Below the pieces are notes generated by a model that did no database searches, was not told the origin of the DNA, and saw only the letters and a program-made list of their open reading frames with translations. From assembly GCA_041166025.1 (NCBI GenBank), contig JBEAMJ010000057.1, forward strand, positions 1-19,889: a stretch of 19,889 bases of DNA. Reading direction: 5' to 3'. Position 1 is the first letter of the stretch; each line of letters begins with the position of its first letter. Positions 1 through 7,079 of this stretch are shown here, piece by piece. The stretch comes from UBA7672 sp041166025 (GTDB taxonomy: Bacteria; Pseudomonadota; Alphaproteobacteria; Caulobacterales; Hyphomonadaceae). The translations under genes were made by a program, and so were the position numbers.

Positions 1-309
1 TTGTCCGCAGGCGAAGTGGCAGTGGTTGGTCACCTGATGAATGCCTCGCACGCCAGCCTGCGCGACGACTTCGACGTGACGTGCGGCGAAACTGACCTGC
101 TTGCCGAAATCGCGGCCCGCACGGAGGGCGTTCATGGGGCGCGTCAGATGGGCGGAGGCTTCGGCGGCGCGGTCCTCGCCCTGGTCGATGCAGGCGCCGT
201 GGAAGCAGCCGCGCAAACAATCGTGTCGCGCTATCGCGGGGCAACCGATCTCAAGGCCTCGTCCTTCGTCTGCGGGATTTCCGGCGGCGCCCAAGAGATC
301 GAGACATGA
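1..309 (+). CDS. galK: Galactokinase, C-terminal part (5' end outside window)
   Basis: Partial gene: about 102 codons are visible, whereas galactokinases are usually near 380 residues, so the open frame continues to the left and the TTG at the edge is not taken as the start. Seen: the GHMP-kinase C-terminal signature, with LMNASHASLRDDFDV near residues 13-25 and the glycine loop GARQMGGGFGGAV near residues 46-58, both diagnostic for GalK. Known role: ATP-dependent phosphorylation of alpha-D-galactose to galactose-1-phosphate, the first Leloir step, in the cytoplasm. The stop codon overlaps the galT start as ATGA, so the two are translationally coupled and the product feeds directly into GalT. 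No galE or galM is visible here. Confidence 0.93.
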   Translation: MSAGEVAVVGHLMNASHASLRDDFDVTCGETDLLAEIAARTEGVHGARQMGGGFGGAVLALVDAGAVEAAAQTIVSRYRGATDLKASSFVCGISGGAQEIET

Positions 310-1334
310 CCGGCGGCGCACACAAACGGCAGAACCTCCTCACTGGCGATTGGGTGCTGGTGTCGCCGCATCGCCTGCTGCGCCCCTGGCAGGGCGAGGT
401 GTCAGAGCCGGTCCGCGCCTTGGCCGTTTCGCACGATCCGGACTGCTATCTGTGCGCAGGCAACGCGCGCTCCGGCGGGCAACGCAATCCGGACTATGAG
501 GGCGTCTATGTCTTCGACAATGATTTCCCGGCCCTGCTGACGACGTCACAGGCACCGCAGGGCGAGGCACTTCTGGTGGCGCAGCCGGAGACGGGTTTGT
601 GCCGCGTGATCTGCTATTCGCCCGACCATGGGCGTGGGATGTCCAGGCTCAGCGTTTCCGAGATCGAGGCGGTGGTGCGCGAATGGCGGCGACAGTCGAT
701 CGAACTGTTGTCGCGCCCTGACATCGGCGCCGTCACCATCTTTGAGAACCGCGGCGAGATGATGGGAGCAAGCAATCCTCATCCTCACGGCCAGCTCTGG
801 GCCACAGCATCACCTCCCCCGGAGCTTGTGCGCGAAACAGAGCGCCAGCTGCGGTGGCGTGCCGACACGGGCCGTGTCCTGTTACTCGACTACCTCGAGC
901 GCGAACTGGCCTCCGGCGAACGCCTGGTCTGCGCGAACGAACACTTCGTCGTTCTGACGCCCTTCTGGGCGGCCTGGCCATTCGAGACACTGGTGCTGCC
1001 GCGTCGTCCGGTCAGCGACCTTGCCGGCCTGACGCATGACGAACAGGCCGGTCTTGCGCGCGTTGTTTCCGATCTCACCTGCCTCTATGACGCCGTGTTT
1101 GACGCACCCTTCCCCTACACGATGGGCTGGCACCAAAAGCCTGCCGGGCTGGCCGAAGAGGCGGGGTTCCAGCTGCACGCACATTTTTATCCGCCGCTGT
1201 TGCGCTCGGCGACGGTGCGCAAATTTATGGTCGGCTTCGAAATGCTTGGCATGCCCCAGCGTGATCTCACGCCTGAGGATGCAGCTGCGCGTCTTCGGGA
1301 GGCTGCACAGCGCGCCGGGGTCAGACCGGCCTGA
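306..1334 (+). CDS. galT: Galactose-1-phosphate uridylyltransferase
   Basis: 342 residues, normal for the bacterial GalT class of the HIT superfamily. It exchanges UMP between UDP-glucose and galactose-1-phosphate in the Leloir pathway. Seen: metal-site CYLC pair (C47, C50), PDHGR with H108, and the catalytic SNPHPHGQ segment (residues 156-163) in which H161 is the expected uridylylated histidine. Also seen are GWHQKP (274-279), HAHFYPPLLRS (291-301) and the conserved tail FMVGFEMLGMPQRDLTP. The start ATG overlaps the galK stop by four bases. It converges on the VOC lipoprotein gene with 8 bases between stops. A five-pair inverted repeat (CCGGC/GCCGG) brackets its stop codon, but without a T tract. 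Confidence 0.97.
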   Translation: MTGGAHKRQNLLTGDWVLVSPHRLLRPWQGEVSEPVRALAVSHDPDCYLCAGNARSGGQRNPDYEGVYVFDNDFPALLTTSQAPQGEALLVAQPETGLCRVICYSPDHGRGMSRLSVSEIEAVVREWRRQSIELLSRPDIGAVTIFENRGEMMGASNPHPHGQLWATASPPPELVRETERQLRWRADTGRVLLLDYLERELASGERLVCANEHFVVLTPFWAAWPFETLVLPRRPVSDLAGLTHDEQAGLARVVSDLTCLYDAVFDAPFPYTMGWHQKPAGLAEEAGFQLHAHFYPPLLRSATVRKFMVGFEMLGMPQRDLTPEDAAARLREAAQRAGVRPA

Positions 1335-1342
1335 GCCGGCGA

Positions 1343-2392
1343 TCACCCGCTGGCAAGTTTGCCCAGCTTCACCGCCGAATAGGGCGACTCCTCGCTCACC
1401 TCGAACAGGCCAATGAGGTTGCCGTCCGGATCGCGACCGAACGCCATCCGACCGCCATCCATGGGGGTCGCCTTGGCGAGAAGGACGCCGCCGGCTTCCA
1501 CGAGCTTGGCAGCTGCAAGATCGGCGCTGGAAACATCCAGCACGATCATGTTGTAGCCCAGCGCATCTACAGGCCGCGGGGTGACGGGGCCGGTGACGGG
1601 ATGATTGAGATATTCCCAGATCTCCAACTCGAGATTGTTGAGATTGTACCAGGCAACATCGAGCTTCACATTGTCGAGGTCAGCGGTGAGATCGAGCGTC
1701 GGATTCACAAGGTTCGAGCGCCGCTCACGCGGTTCGCGACCCAGGAGCGCAGTATAGAAGGCGACTGTGCGATCGATGTCCGCCACCACGATCGCCACGT
1801 GGCGCATCCGGTAGGTCCAGGTGAGGTTGGGCAGCATGAGCTGTTCGGTTTCCGCCATCGTGCCATCCGCATCGCGGAGGTAGCCATAGCGCACCGGAAC
1901 ATCGGGACGTAGCTGGACGAGCTCTTTGGTGCGCGACACGGGGCTGGCGCCTGCAGCGACAAACTTCGCGAACAGACCTTTGTCATCCGGCGACTGGTGG
2001 CACACATGGGTGATGCCGGGGCCCTGCACCGGAACAAGGCCCGACGCCTTCGCAGCCGCCGAGGGTGACTTGAACTGCATGAGGCGTATCTGGCCGTTAG
2101 CGCCGCGCAGAAGGCGCGTGTCTACACTGACCGGCCTGTTTGCAATCGGCTGCAGCGCCCTCGCATCCGTGAGATCCTTGCGGTCGACCACCGAAAGTGC
2201 GGCTGCGGACTGATAATAGGTGGTCGCCTTCTCGATGTCGCTCACCGTTTGCCCGACATAGGCAATGCCGCGCACAAGCGGGCCGGCCGGCACGACCTCA
2301 ATCGTGCTCTTCTCGGAAGCGGCGCATCCTGCCAGCGCGACCAGCGCCGCGAACAGCCCGGCCGCAACCACCTTACGCCTGTCGCACCTCAT
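1343..2392 (-). CDS. Tandem VOC/glyoxalase-fold lipoprotein
   Basis: 349 residues from the ATG at 2392. That start is chosen because GGGAG lies just upstream and it begins directly with a lipoprotein signal: MRCDRRK, a hydrophobic stretch, then lipobox LAGC with the acylated Cys at 23. A longer frame upstream would overlap the PQQ gene and bury the signal peptide. Two VOC (glyoxalase/bleomycin-resistance) modules follow. The first spans about 38-190 (GIAYVGQTVSDIEKATTYY, GPGITHV). The second, about 195-333, is better conserved, with RHVAIVVADIDRTVAFYT, LELEIWEY and FGRDPDGNLIGLFEV; H198 and E331 sit where VOC metal ligands usually lie. The substrate is unknown. It is the second gene after the PQQ dehydrogenase (31-base gap), so both products are probably envelope-anchored and act on the same extracytoplasmic compound. 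Confidence 0.85.
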   Translation of the reverse strand: MRCDRRKVVAAGLFAALVALAGCAASEKSTIEVVPAGPLVRGIAYVGQTVSDIEKATTYYQSAAALSVVDRKDLTDARALQPIANRPVSVDTRLLRGANGQIRLMQFKSPSAAAKASGLVPVQGPGITHVCHQSPDDKGLFAKFVAAGASPVSRTKELVQLRPDVPVRYGYLRDADGTMAETEQLMLPNLTWTYRMRHVAIVVADIDRTVAFYTALLGREPRERRSNLVNPTLDLTADLDNVKLDVAWYNLNNLELEIWEYLNHPVTGPVTPRPVDALGYNMIVLDVSSADLAAAKLVEAGGVLLAKATPMDGGRMAFGRDPDGNLIGLFEVSEESPYSAVKLGKLASG

Positions 2393-2423
2393 GTCATTCT
2401 CCCTTTCCCCCGCGCTTTCGCGT

Positions 2424-4304
2424 CTATTCGATCCGGAACGCCAGAAGCAGGTTGCCGGCCTTCTGTCCAAACTTGTCGTAGCCTGACGTCGCATACATCC
2501 GATCGCCGGAGACGACAGGACCGCTCGAGTCAATGCTGCCGCCATAGGCGCGCACACCGTTCACCGCATCGAACTCACGATTGGTATCGAAACTCCAGAG
2601 CACCGATCCGTCTTGCGCGGAAAAGGCGCGCAGCATTCCGTCGAGCGATCCGCCAAACACCACGCCCGGCGCCAGTGTTGCAGCCGCCGAGACGCCGGGC
2701 GAGCACCGCCACGACGTCTTGCCACACATATCTGGCAGAACCTGCGACCAGATCCTGGCGCCAGTTGCAAGGTCAAGCGCATGAACACCCGACTGGGCCG
2801 GAAGATGCGCGTCTTTTGGATAGACGGAGAGGTCGGAGACTGGCGCGTAGAGGACGCCGCCATCGCTCGCCATGCCCCAATGGACACCGCCCATGATGCC
2901 GCCGCGGCCGGGCTTTGCCTTCCACACCAGAGCGCCCTGGCGGTCCGGATCGAGCGCATAGACATAGCCGGATTTCTGGCCGGCTAATAGCAGGCTCTTG
3001 CCGTCCTTCAATGTTGCGAGAATCGGCGGCGCGCCGAAATCATAGTCAGGCCCTGTATTGACGGGGCAGTTGGCGCCGGCCGCACAAGCTGCATTCCAGA
3101 CATCCTCGGCCAATGCCTGGTAGGACCAGACGATTTTACCAGTCGCCAGATCGAGAGCGAGAATCGCATCGCTCTTGTCGGAGGCCGGCTGCGAGTAGTT
3201 TTCGCCTGTGCCGACGTAGAGCCGGCGCCGCACCGTGTCGATTGTCGGGGATGACCAGATCGGCGCGCCGGAGGGACCGAACGATGCCGTTCCCTCGCGA
3301 TTGGCGCCGCGCAAGCTCGCTGGCTCGTCGATCGTGTAAGTCTTCCAGATCGTCTTGCCTGTTGCTGCATCCAGCGCGGCAACAGCGCCCCGGAATGTGC
3401 AGCACGGATACTTCGCATCCACCGCTGCGACGACCTCCAGTGAGGAGACAGGCACGTAGAGCCGCCCCTCGAACAGGCGCAGCGTGCCGGTGATCGTCGC
3501 CTGGGGATGAGGATCCGGCTTTGCGCTCCACAAAAGCTTGCGGGTCGCGATATCGAACGCATGCACGGTTCCACCGAAATCGCCGAAATACAGGGTGGCC
3601 GCAGCGCCTGAAGCGTTCGTTCCGATTACCAGTCCGGATCGGATCTCCTGCGCCGTCTGCGCCTGCCAGCGGACACACCCGCGCGCTGCATCCAGCGCAT
3701 AGATTGCCCCGGTCTGGTCCGCGGTGAACAGGGTGTCGCCCGCAAGTGTTGGCTGCACGCGCGCGCGCGTCCCGTTCGGAAACGCGAACACCCAGTCGAG
3801 CTCCAGGCGCGAGGCGTTCGCGGCGCTGATGTTGGTTCCCGATGCGGGAACCGCGCGGGCGTTGGCGGCGCCCATGCCCCAGTCTGCAATTCTTACAGGC
3901 GCGAGCGTTCCAACGCTCCCAGCCTCACACCTGCCCTTGATGTCTGCAGCCAGCGGCTGCGCCTGCGAGAGAAAGGTCGAGACGGCCTTGCGGTCATCCT
4001 GCGACAATCTCGCCGCCTGCGCCTGCATGATACCGGTGGTCAGCGCCGCCTCGATACGGGCGGCTGGCAAGATCGCCAGCGCCTCGCGGCGCGGCGCCTG
4101 CAGCACCGCACCATCATGACACGCCGCGCAGGCAGCAAGATAAATCTGCTCGCCATGAGCCGCCGTTGCGCTGGAAGGTTCCAGCGCACGTGAAGATGGG
4201 GAAGGCGGCGCCACGCATGAAGCGAGCATCGCTGCGTACAACGCCGCAACTGCCGGGGCTGGAGGCCACATTCGCGGGAAATCCACGCGTCGAAAGGACG
4301 TCAT
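2424..4304 (-). CDS. Cytochrome c/PQQ dehydrogenase lipoprotein, polyvinyl-alcohol-dehydrogenase-like
   Basis: 626 residues; the ATG at 4304 has GAGGA upstream. The N-terminus is basic then hydrophobic with lipobox LASC (Cys 30), predicting a lipid-anchored protein outside the cytoplasm. Residues 46-118 form a small class I cytochrome c with CAACH at 59-63 and M93 as likely sixth ligand. Residues 140-626 form a PQQ beta-propeller with blade repeats ending in ALDxATGxxxW-like segments (310-320, 382-393, 509-519). Other marks are YPCCTFRG (vicinal cysteines 301-302), DVWNAAC (401-407) and DYDFGAPPIL. The order cytochrome then propeller and these motifs match polyvinyl-alcohol dehydrogenase (cytochrome). 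It would oxidise secondary alcohols and pass electrons to a respiratory cytochrome. The true substrate is unknown; no oxidised-PVA hydrolase is adjacent. Confidence 0.88.
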   Translation of the reverse strand: MTSFRRVDFPRMWPPAPAVAALYAAMLASCVAPPSPSSRALEPSSATAAHGEQIYLAACAACHDGAVLQAPRREALAILPAARIEAALTTGIMQAQAARLSQDDRKAVSTFLSQAQPLAADIKGRCEAGSVGTLAPVRIADWGMGAANARAVPASGTNISAANASRLELDWVFAFPNGTRARVQPTLAGDTLFTADQTGAIYALDAARGCVRWQAQTAQEIRSGLVIGTNASGAAATLYFGDFGGTVHAFDIATRKLLWSAKPDPHPQATITGTLRLFEGRLYVPVSSLEVVAAVDAKYPCCTFRGAVAALDAATGKTIWKTYTIDEPASLRGANREGTASFGPSGAPIWSSPTIDTVRRRLYVGTGENYSQPASDKSDAILALDLATGKIVWSYQALAEDVWNAACAAGANCPVNTGPDYDFGAPPILATLKDGKSLLLAGQKSGYVYALDPDRQGALVWKAKPGRGGIMGGVHWGMASDGGVLYAPVSDLSVYPKDAHLPAQSGVHALDLATGARIWSQVLPDMCGKTSWRCSPGVSAAATLAPGVVFGGSLDGMLRAFSAQDGSVLWSFDTNREFDAVNGVRAYGGSIDSSGPVVSGDRMYATSGYDKFGQKAGNLLLAFRIE

Positions 4305-4363
4305 CGGGTCCTCACCAACGTCGGACAGAGCGTCCGGTCTTCGTTCGTGTCAGTGTTCCTCGT

Positions 4364-4383
4364 TATTGGACGAGTCGTCAATA
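4364..4383. promoter_or_regulatory. Candidate TetR operator, copy 1 (TATTG-N10-CAATA)
   Basis: TATTGGACGAGTCGTCAATA. The outer five bases form a perfect dyad, and an inner GACGA-G-TCGTC adds symmetry. A second copy with 14 of 20 identical positions lies at 5153-5172 in front of the SDR gene. This copy sits 59 bases upstream of the PQQ dehydrogenase start, inside the divergent tetR/PQQ gap. Length and symmetry are typical of TetR-family sites. Assignment to the adjacent TetR protein is inference. Confidence 0.55.
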
Positions 4384-4419
4384 GGGCCTCGCGCATTGTG
4401 ATCGGGCCGTCGATGGGAA

Positions 4420-4435
4420 CCGGTTGACCAACCGG
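4420..4435. promoter_or_regulatory. Perfect 7+7 palindrome, possible operator over a tetR promoter
   Basis: CCGGTTG-AC-CAACCGG is a perfect inverted repeat 51 bases upstream of tetR. It contains TTGACC (4424-4429), which could serve as a -35 element; a weak -10 candidate GATACA lies at 4448-4453 (spacing 18). A protein bound here would block tetR transcription. It differs in sequence from the TATTG-N10-CAATA motif, so it may bind another regulator. Confidence 0.4.
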
Positions 4436-4485
4436 CCGCCCAGCCTCGATACATGCAAGGGTAACAGGACATCCCCGGAATACAG

Positions 4486-5139
4486 ATGCCAGCCCGCACA
4501 ATCGCGCGAACCCGCACCCGCCTCGAACCCGAAGCCAGGCAGACCCAGATCCTTGATCATGCGGCGCGCCTCGTCACCGAAGAGGGCCTGTCGGGTTTCA
4601 GTATGGAGCGCGTCGCTCGCGACGCTGGCGTCAGCAAGGCGCTGGTCTACACCTACTTTTCAAACCAGGCGCATCTTCTGAAGTCGCTGTTGAAGCGCGA
4701 TCTCGAGCGCATCCAGCGTGAACAGATGCATGCGGCGATGTCGGCGCGCACCTTCCCCGAACTCGTTCGCAACACGACGCATATTGCACTTCTTGAGGCC
4801 GAAAATCGGGGCGCTTTCGTGCGGCGGCTGCTCAATGAACCCTCCCTGGTCGAAGAGGTCGGTGCGGTTCGCACTTCAGAGCATACCACCAATGTCCGCT
4901 ACCTGGCCAAACGCCTCGCCAAGGAGTTCGACATCTCCAGAACGGATGCGCTCCGGCTGACAGAGATCGGCCTCGGTCTCACCATGGCGGCAGGCGATTA
5001 TCTCCAGACAGGCGCGGCGTCACGGAGCGAGGTGGAAGAGCTCACTGTCGCCATGATCATCGGGGCTGTCAGGGCGGGGGCGGCTCAATGCCGCCGCAGC
5101 GGCCGCAGGGAACGCCAGGGCCGGCGCGCTAGCGATTGA
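4486..5139 (+). CDS. TetR/AcrR-family transcriptional regulator
   Basis: 217 residues, the usual family size. The N-terminal DNA-binding domain (about 18-65) shows the canonical pattern: QILDHAARLVTEEG, then helix-turn-helix SMERVARDAGVSKALVYTYF (39-58) and the NQAHLL extension. The remainder is a helical ligand-binding domain with no recognisable family signature, ending in an Arg-rich tail. It is divergent from the PQQ dehydrogenase operon (181-base gap) and 71 bases upstream of the SDR gene. Repeated dyads at 4364-4383 and 5153-5172 flank it on both sides, so it most likely controls both the PQQ/VOC operon and the SDR gene. Activation versus repression and the ligand cannot be read from sequence; most family members are repressors released by a small ligand. 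Confidence 0.93.
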   Translation: MPARTIARTRTRLEPEARQTQILDHAARLVTEEGLSGFSMERVARDAGVSKALVYTYFSNQAHLLKSLLKRDLERIQREQMHAAMSARTFPELVRNTTHIALLEAENRGAFVRRLLNEPSLVEEVGAVRTSEHTTNVRYLAKRLAKEFDISRTDALRLTEIGLGLTMAAGDYLQTGAASRSEVEELTVAMIIGAVRAGAAQCRRSGRRERQGRRASD

Positions 5140-5163
5140 CTGCTCGCCGCGCTATTGTACTTT
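5136..5163 (+). promoter_or_regulatory. Possible sigma-70 promoter of the SDR gene
   Basis: TTGACT (5136-5141, overlapping the tetR stop codon), a 16-base spacer, then TACTTT (5158-5163). The -10 element lies inside the dyad at 5153-5172, the arrangement expected for repression by occlusion. The match is moderate and untested. Confidence 0.35.
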
Positions 5164-5172
5164 CCGTCAATA
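5153..5172. promoter_or_regulatory. Candidate TetR operator, copy 2 (TATTG-N10-CAATA)
   Basis: TATTGTACTTTCCGTCAATA shares 14 of 20 positions with the site at 4364-4383, including both TATTG/CAATA arms and the right half CGTCAATA. It ends 38 bases before the SDR start codon and covers the proposed -10 element. Only these two copies were noticed in the window. Confidence 0.55.
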
Positions 5173-5210
5173 GCAGTTCCAACTAGCCTCGCCCTCGCAG
5201 GAGACACCGC

Positions 5211-5978
5211 ATGGACCTCGGCCTCACAGGAAAACGCGCGATTGTGACCGGCGGCACACGCGGGATCGGCCGCGCGATCGTCGAACGGCTGGCGCGCGAA
5301 GGCGCGAACGTCGCGCTGTGTGCGCGGACCCCCTCTGCGGTCGACGAAGCCGTAGCAAGCCTCAAGACACATGGCGTAAGCGCTTTCGGCGCTGCGCTGG
5401 ATGTGCGTGACGGCAAAGCCTTTTCGAGCTGGTTCGAGGGCGCCGTGCGCGAGCTTGGCGGCCTCGACATCGCAATCAGCAATGTCTCGACCCGGCCCGA
5501 GCAGAAAGGCGAAGAGGCCTGGCGCGAAGCCTTTGAGACAGATTTTCTCCAGCATGTTAGGATGTCGAACCTCGCCCTGCCCCAACTGCACGCGGGCAAG
5601 GATGCAGCGCTGCTGTTCGTCTCCTCGATAGCGTCTATCCTCACGATCCTGCCTCCGGGCGAGGATGGTTATGGCACGATGAAGGCTGCCCTTATCTCAC
5701 TGACAGGTCAGCTGGCGGCAAAGAATGGAGCCAAGGGCGTCCGGGTGAATGCCGTCTCGCCGGGACCTATCCTGTTCCCGGGCGGTGTTTGGGACCAGAT
5801 CCGCAACGCCAACCCGGCGCTGTTCGAGCGCGCCGCGGCCCTCAGCGCGCTGGGCCGGCATGGACGACCCGAGGAGGTGGCCGATACGGTTGCCTTCCTT
5901 GTAAGTCCGCGCGCCAGCTACATCACGGGCGCAAATCTGCGGATCGACGGCGCCGCGGTGAAAGCCGTCAACTTCTGA
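5211..5978 (+). CDS. SDR-family NAD(P)-dependent oxidoreductase
   Basis: 255 residues, a classical short-chain dehydrogenase/reductase. Seen: Rossmann motif TGGTRGIG (13-20), DV at 64-65, SNVS (90-93, in place of the common NNAG), SSIAS with catalytic Ser 139, Y154-GTM-K158, RVNAVSPGP (178-186) and the C-terminal RxxxPEEVADTVAFLxS pattern of FabG-like enzymes. The ATG follows AGGAG at normal spacing. The substrate is not determinable; secondary alcohol/ketone interconversion fits a role after the PQQ dehydrogenase. It lies downstream of tetR and behind the same dyad found in front of the PQQ operon, which suggests co-regulation. It converges on the flavin monooxygenase gene with 9 bases between stops. 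Confidence 0.92.
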   Translation: MDLGLTGKRAIVTGGTRGIGRAIVERLAREGANVALCARTPSAVDEAVASLKTHGVSAFGAALDVRDGKAFSSWFEGAVRELGGLDIAISNVSTRPEQKGEEAWREAFETDFLQHVRMSNLALPQLHAGKDAALLFVSSIASILTILPPGEDGYGTMKAALISLTGQLAAKNGAKGVRVNAVSPGPILFPGGVWDQIRNANPALFERAAALSALGRHGRPEEVADTVAFLVSPRASYITGANLRIDGAAVKAVNF

Positions 5979-5987
5979 GCCGACACC

Positions 5988-7079
5988 TCATGTCGCAACA
6001 TGCAGCGGGCCGTGGTCGAGCCGCGGCAGTACATGCCGCGCGAACAGGTCTGCCTCGTGCAAGTGAGGATAGCCCGAGAGGATGAAGGCCTCGATGCCTA
6101 ACGCGCGATAGGCATTGAGCTTGGCCAGCACCTGATCAGGATCACCGACGATGGCGGCGCCGCAGCCTGACCGCGCGCGGCCAATTCCGGTCCAGAGATT
6201 GTCCTCAACATAACCTTCAGCGCCGGCGGCTTCGCGCAGCTCGGCCTGCCGGCGAACCCCGTAGGAGGCGCTATCGAGCGACCGGCTGCGAATCCTAGCG
6301 CCTTCGGCATCATCGAGCCTGCTGAGGAGCCTGTCGGCCGCGAGGCGGGCCTCAGCCTCACTTTCGCGAACGACCACATGAACGCGATAGCCGAACCTGA
6401 GCCGGCGGCCGCGACGCGCGGCGCGCGATGACAGATCGGAAACGATGTCGCGCACCGTTTCCATCCGGTCCGGCCACATGAGGTAGACATCTGCGGCTTC
6501 GGCGGCCGCCTCACAGGCATCGTCGGAAAGTCCGCCGAAATAGAAGGCCGGGCGGCGGCCTGAAACGGTGCGAATGCGGGGCGGATCGAGCTTCAGTTTG
6601 TAGAACTCGCCCTGGTGATCAACAGCTTTGCCATCCATAAGGGCGCCGAGAATCTTCATGGTCTCGACCGTGCGGCCATAGCGCGGCCCGCTAGCAAGCG
6701 TTTCGCCCGGCAGGTCACTCGAGATGATGTTGACCGTCAGGCGGCCGCCCAGCATCTGATCGAGCGTCGCAAGCTGGCGCGCCAGCTGCGGCGGCCACAT
6801 TTCGCCACAGCGAATGGCCGCGAGCAGGCGCATACGCTTCAGGAGCGGCGCAAGGCCGGCGGCGAAGGCGATTGAGTCGATGCCGAGCGCATAGCCCGAC
6901 GGGAGCAGCAGATTATCGAAGCCGCCGGTTTCGGCTGCCAGGGCGATGTTGCGGCAATGCTCGAAGCTCGAATTCAACGCTGAATCGGGAACGCCGAGAA
7001 ATTCATAGTCGTCATCGCAGAGCGCGCTGAACCATGAGACTTCGCAAGGCGGAAGAGCCGCTTCTACCTGTCCGGTCAT
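5988..7079 (-). CDS. SsuD-type FMNH2-dependent (alkane/sugar) sulfonate monooxygenase
   Basis: 363 residues; bacterial luciferase-like fold, SsuD subgroup. Start ATG 7079 (GGAG upstream) overlaps the stop of the aldo/keto reductase by four bases; a longer frame would begin with an unlikely Arg-rich tail inside that gene. SsuD-like landmarks: LLLPSG (57-62), RQLATLDQMLGGRLTVNIISS (101-121), YGRTVE with a DG-GEFY segment, and FYFGGLSDDA (179-188). Others are YRVHVVVRE (R232, H234), NLWTGIGRARSGCGAAIVGD (R303) and SGYPHLHEA (Y337). These match the active-site Arg, His, Arg and Tyr of E. coli SsuD as I recall them. The SsuD Cys54 region (TGRSCED) is replaced by SGYALGID, so that Cys is missing. 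Predicted: oxygenative C-S cleavage giving aldehyde plus sulfite, needing a flavin reductase not seen here. It could instead be another LLM enzyme. Confidence 0.82.
   Translation of the reverse strand: MTGQVEAALPPCEVSWFSALCDDDYEFLGVPDSALNSSFEHCRNIALAAETGGFDNLLLPSGYALGIDSIAFAAGLAPLLKRMRLLAAIRCGEMWPPQLARQLATLDQMLGGRLTVNIISSDLPGETLASGPRYGRTVETMKILGALMDGKAVDHQGEFYKLKLDPPRIRTVSGRRPAFYFGGLSDDACEAAAEAADVYLMWPDRMETVRDIVSDLSSRAARRGRRLRFGYRVHVVVRESEAEARLAADRLLSRLDDAEGARIRSRSLDSASYGVRRQAELREAAGAEGYVEDNLWTGIGRARSGCGAAIVGDPDQVLAKLNAYRALGIEAFILSGYPHLHEADLFARHVLPRLDHGPLHVAT

Noticed and set aside
1326..1339. CCGGC-CTGA-GCCGG hairpin at the galT stop as a terminator
   Set aside because: Only five pairs and no T tract on either side; convergent genes may still terminate here but the evidence is too weak for a feature.
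2393..2557. N-terminal extension of the VOC lipoprotein to a start at 2557
   Set aside because: It would overlap the end of the PQQ dehydrogenase gene and place the lipoprotein signal peptide 55 residues inside the protein; the ATG at 2392 has its own ribosome site.
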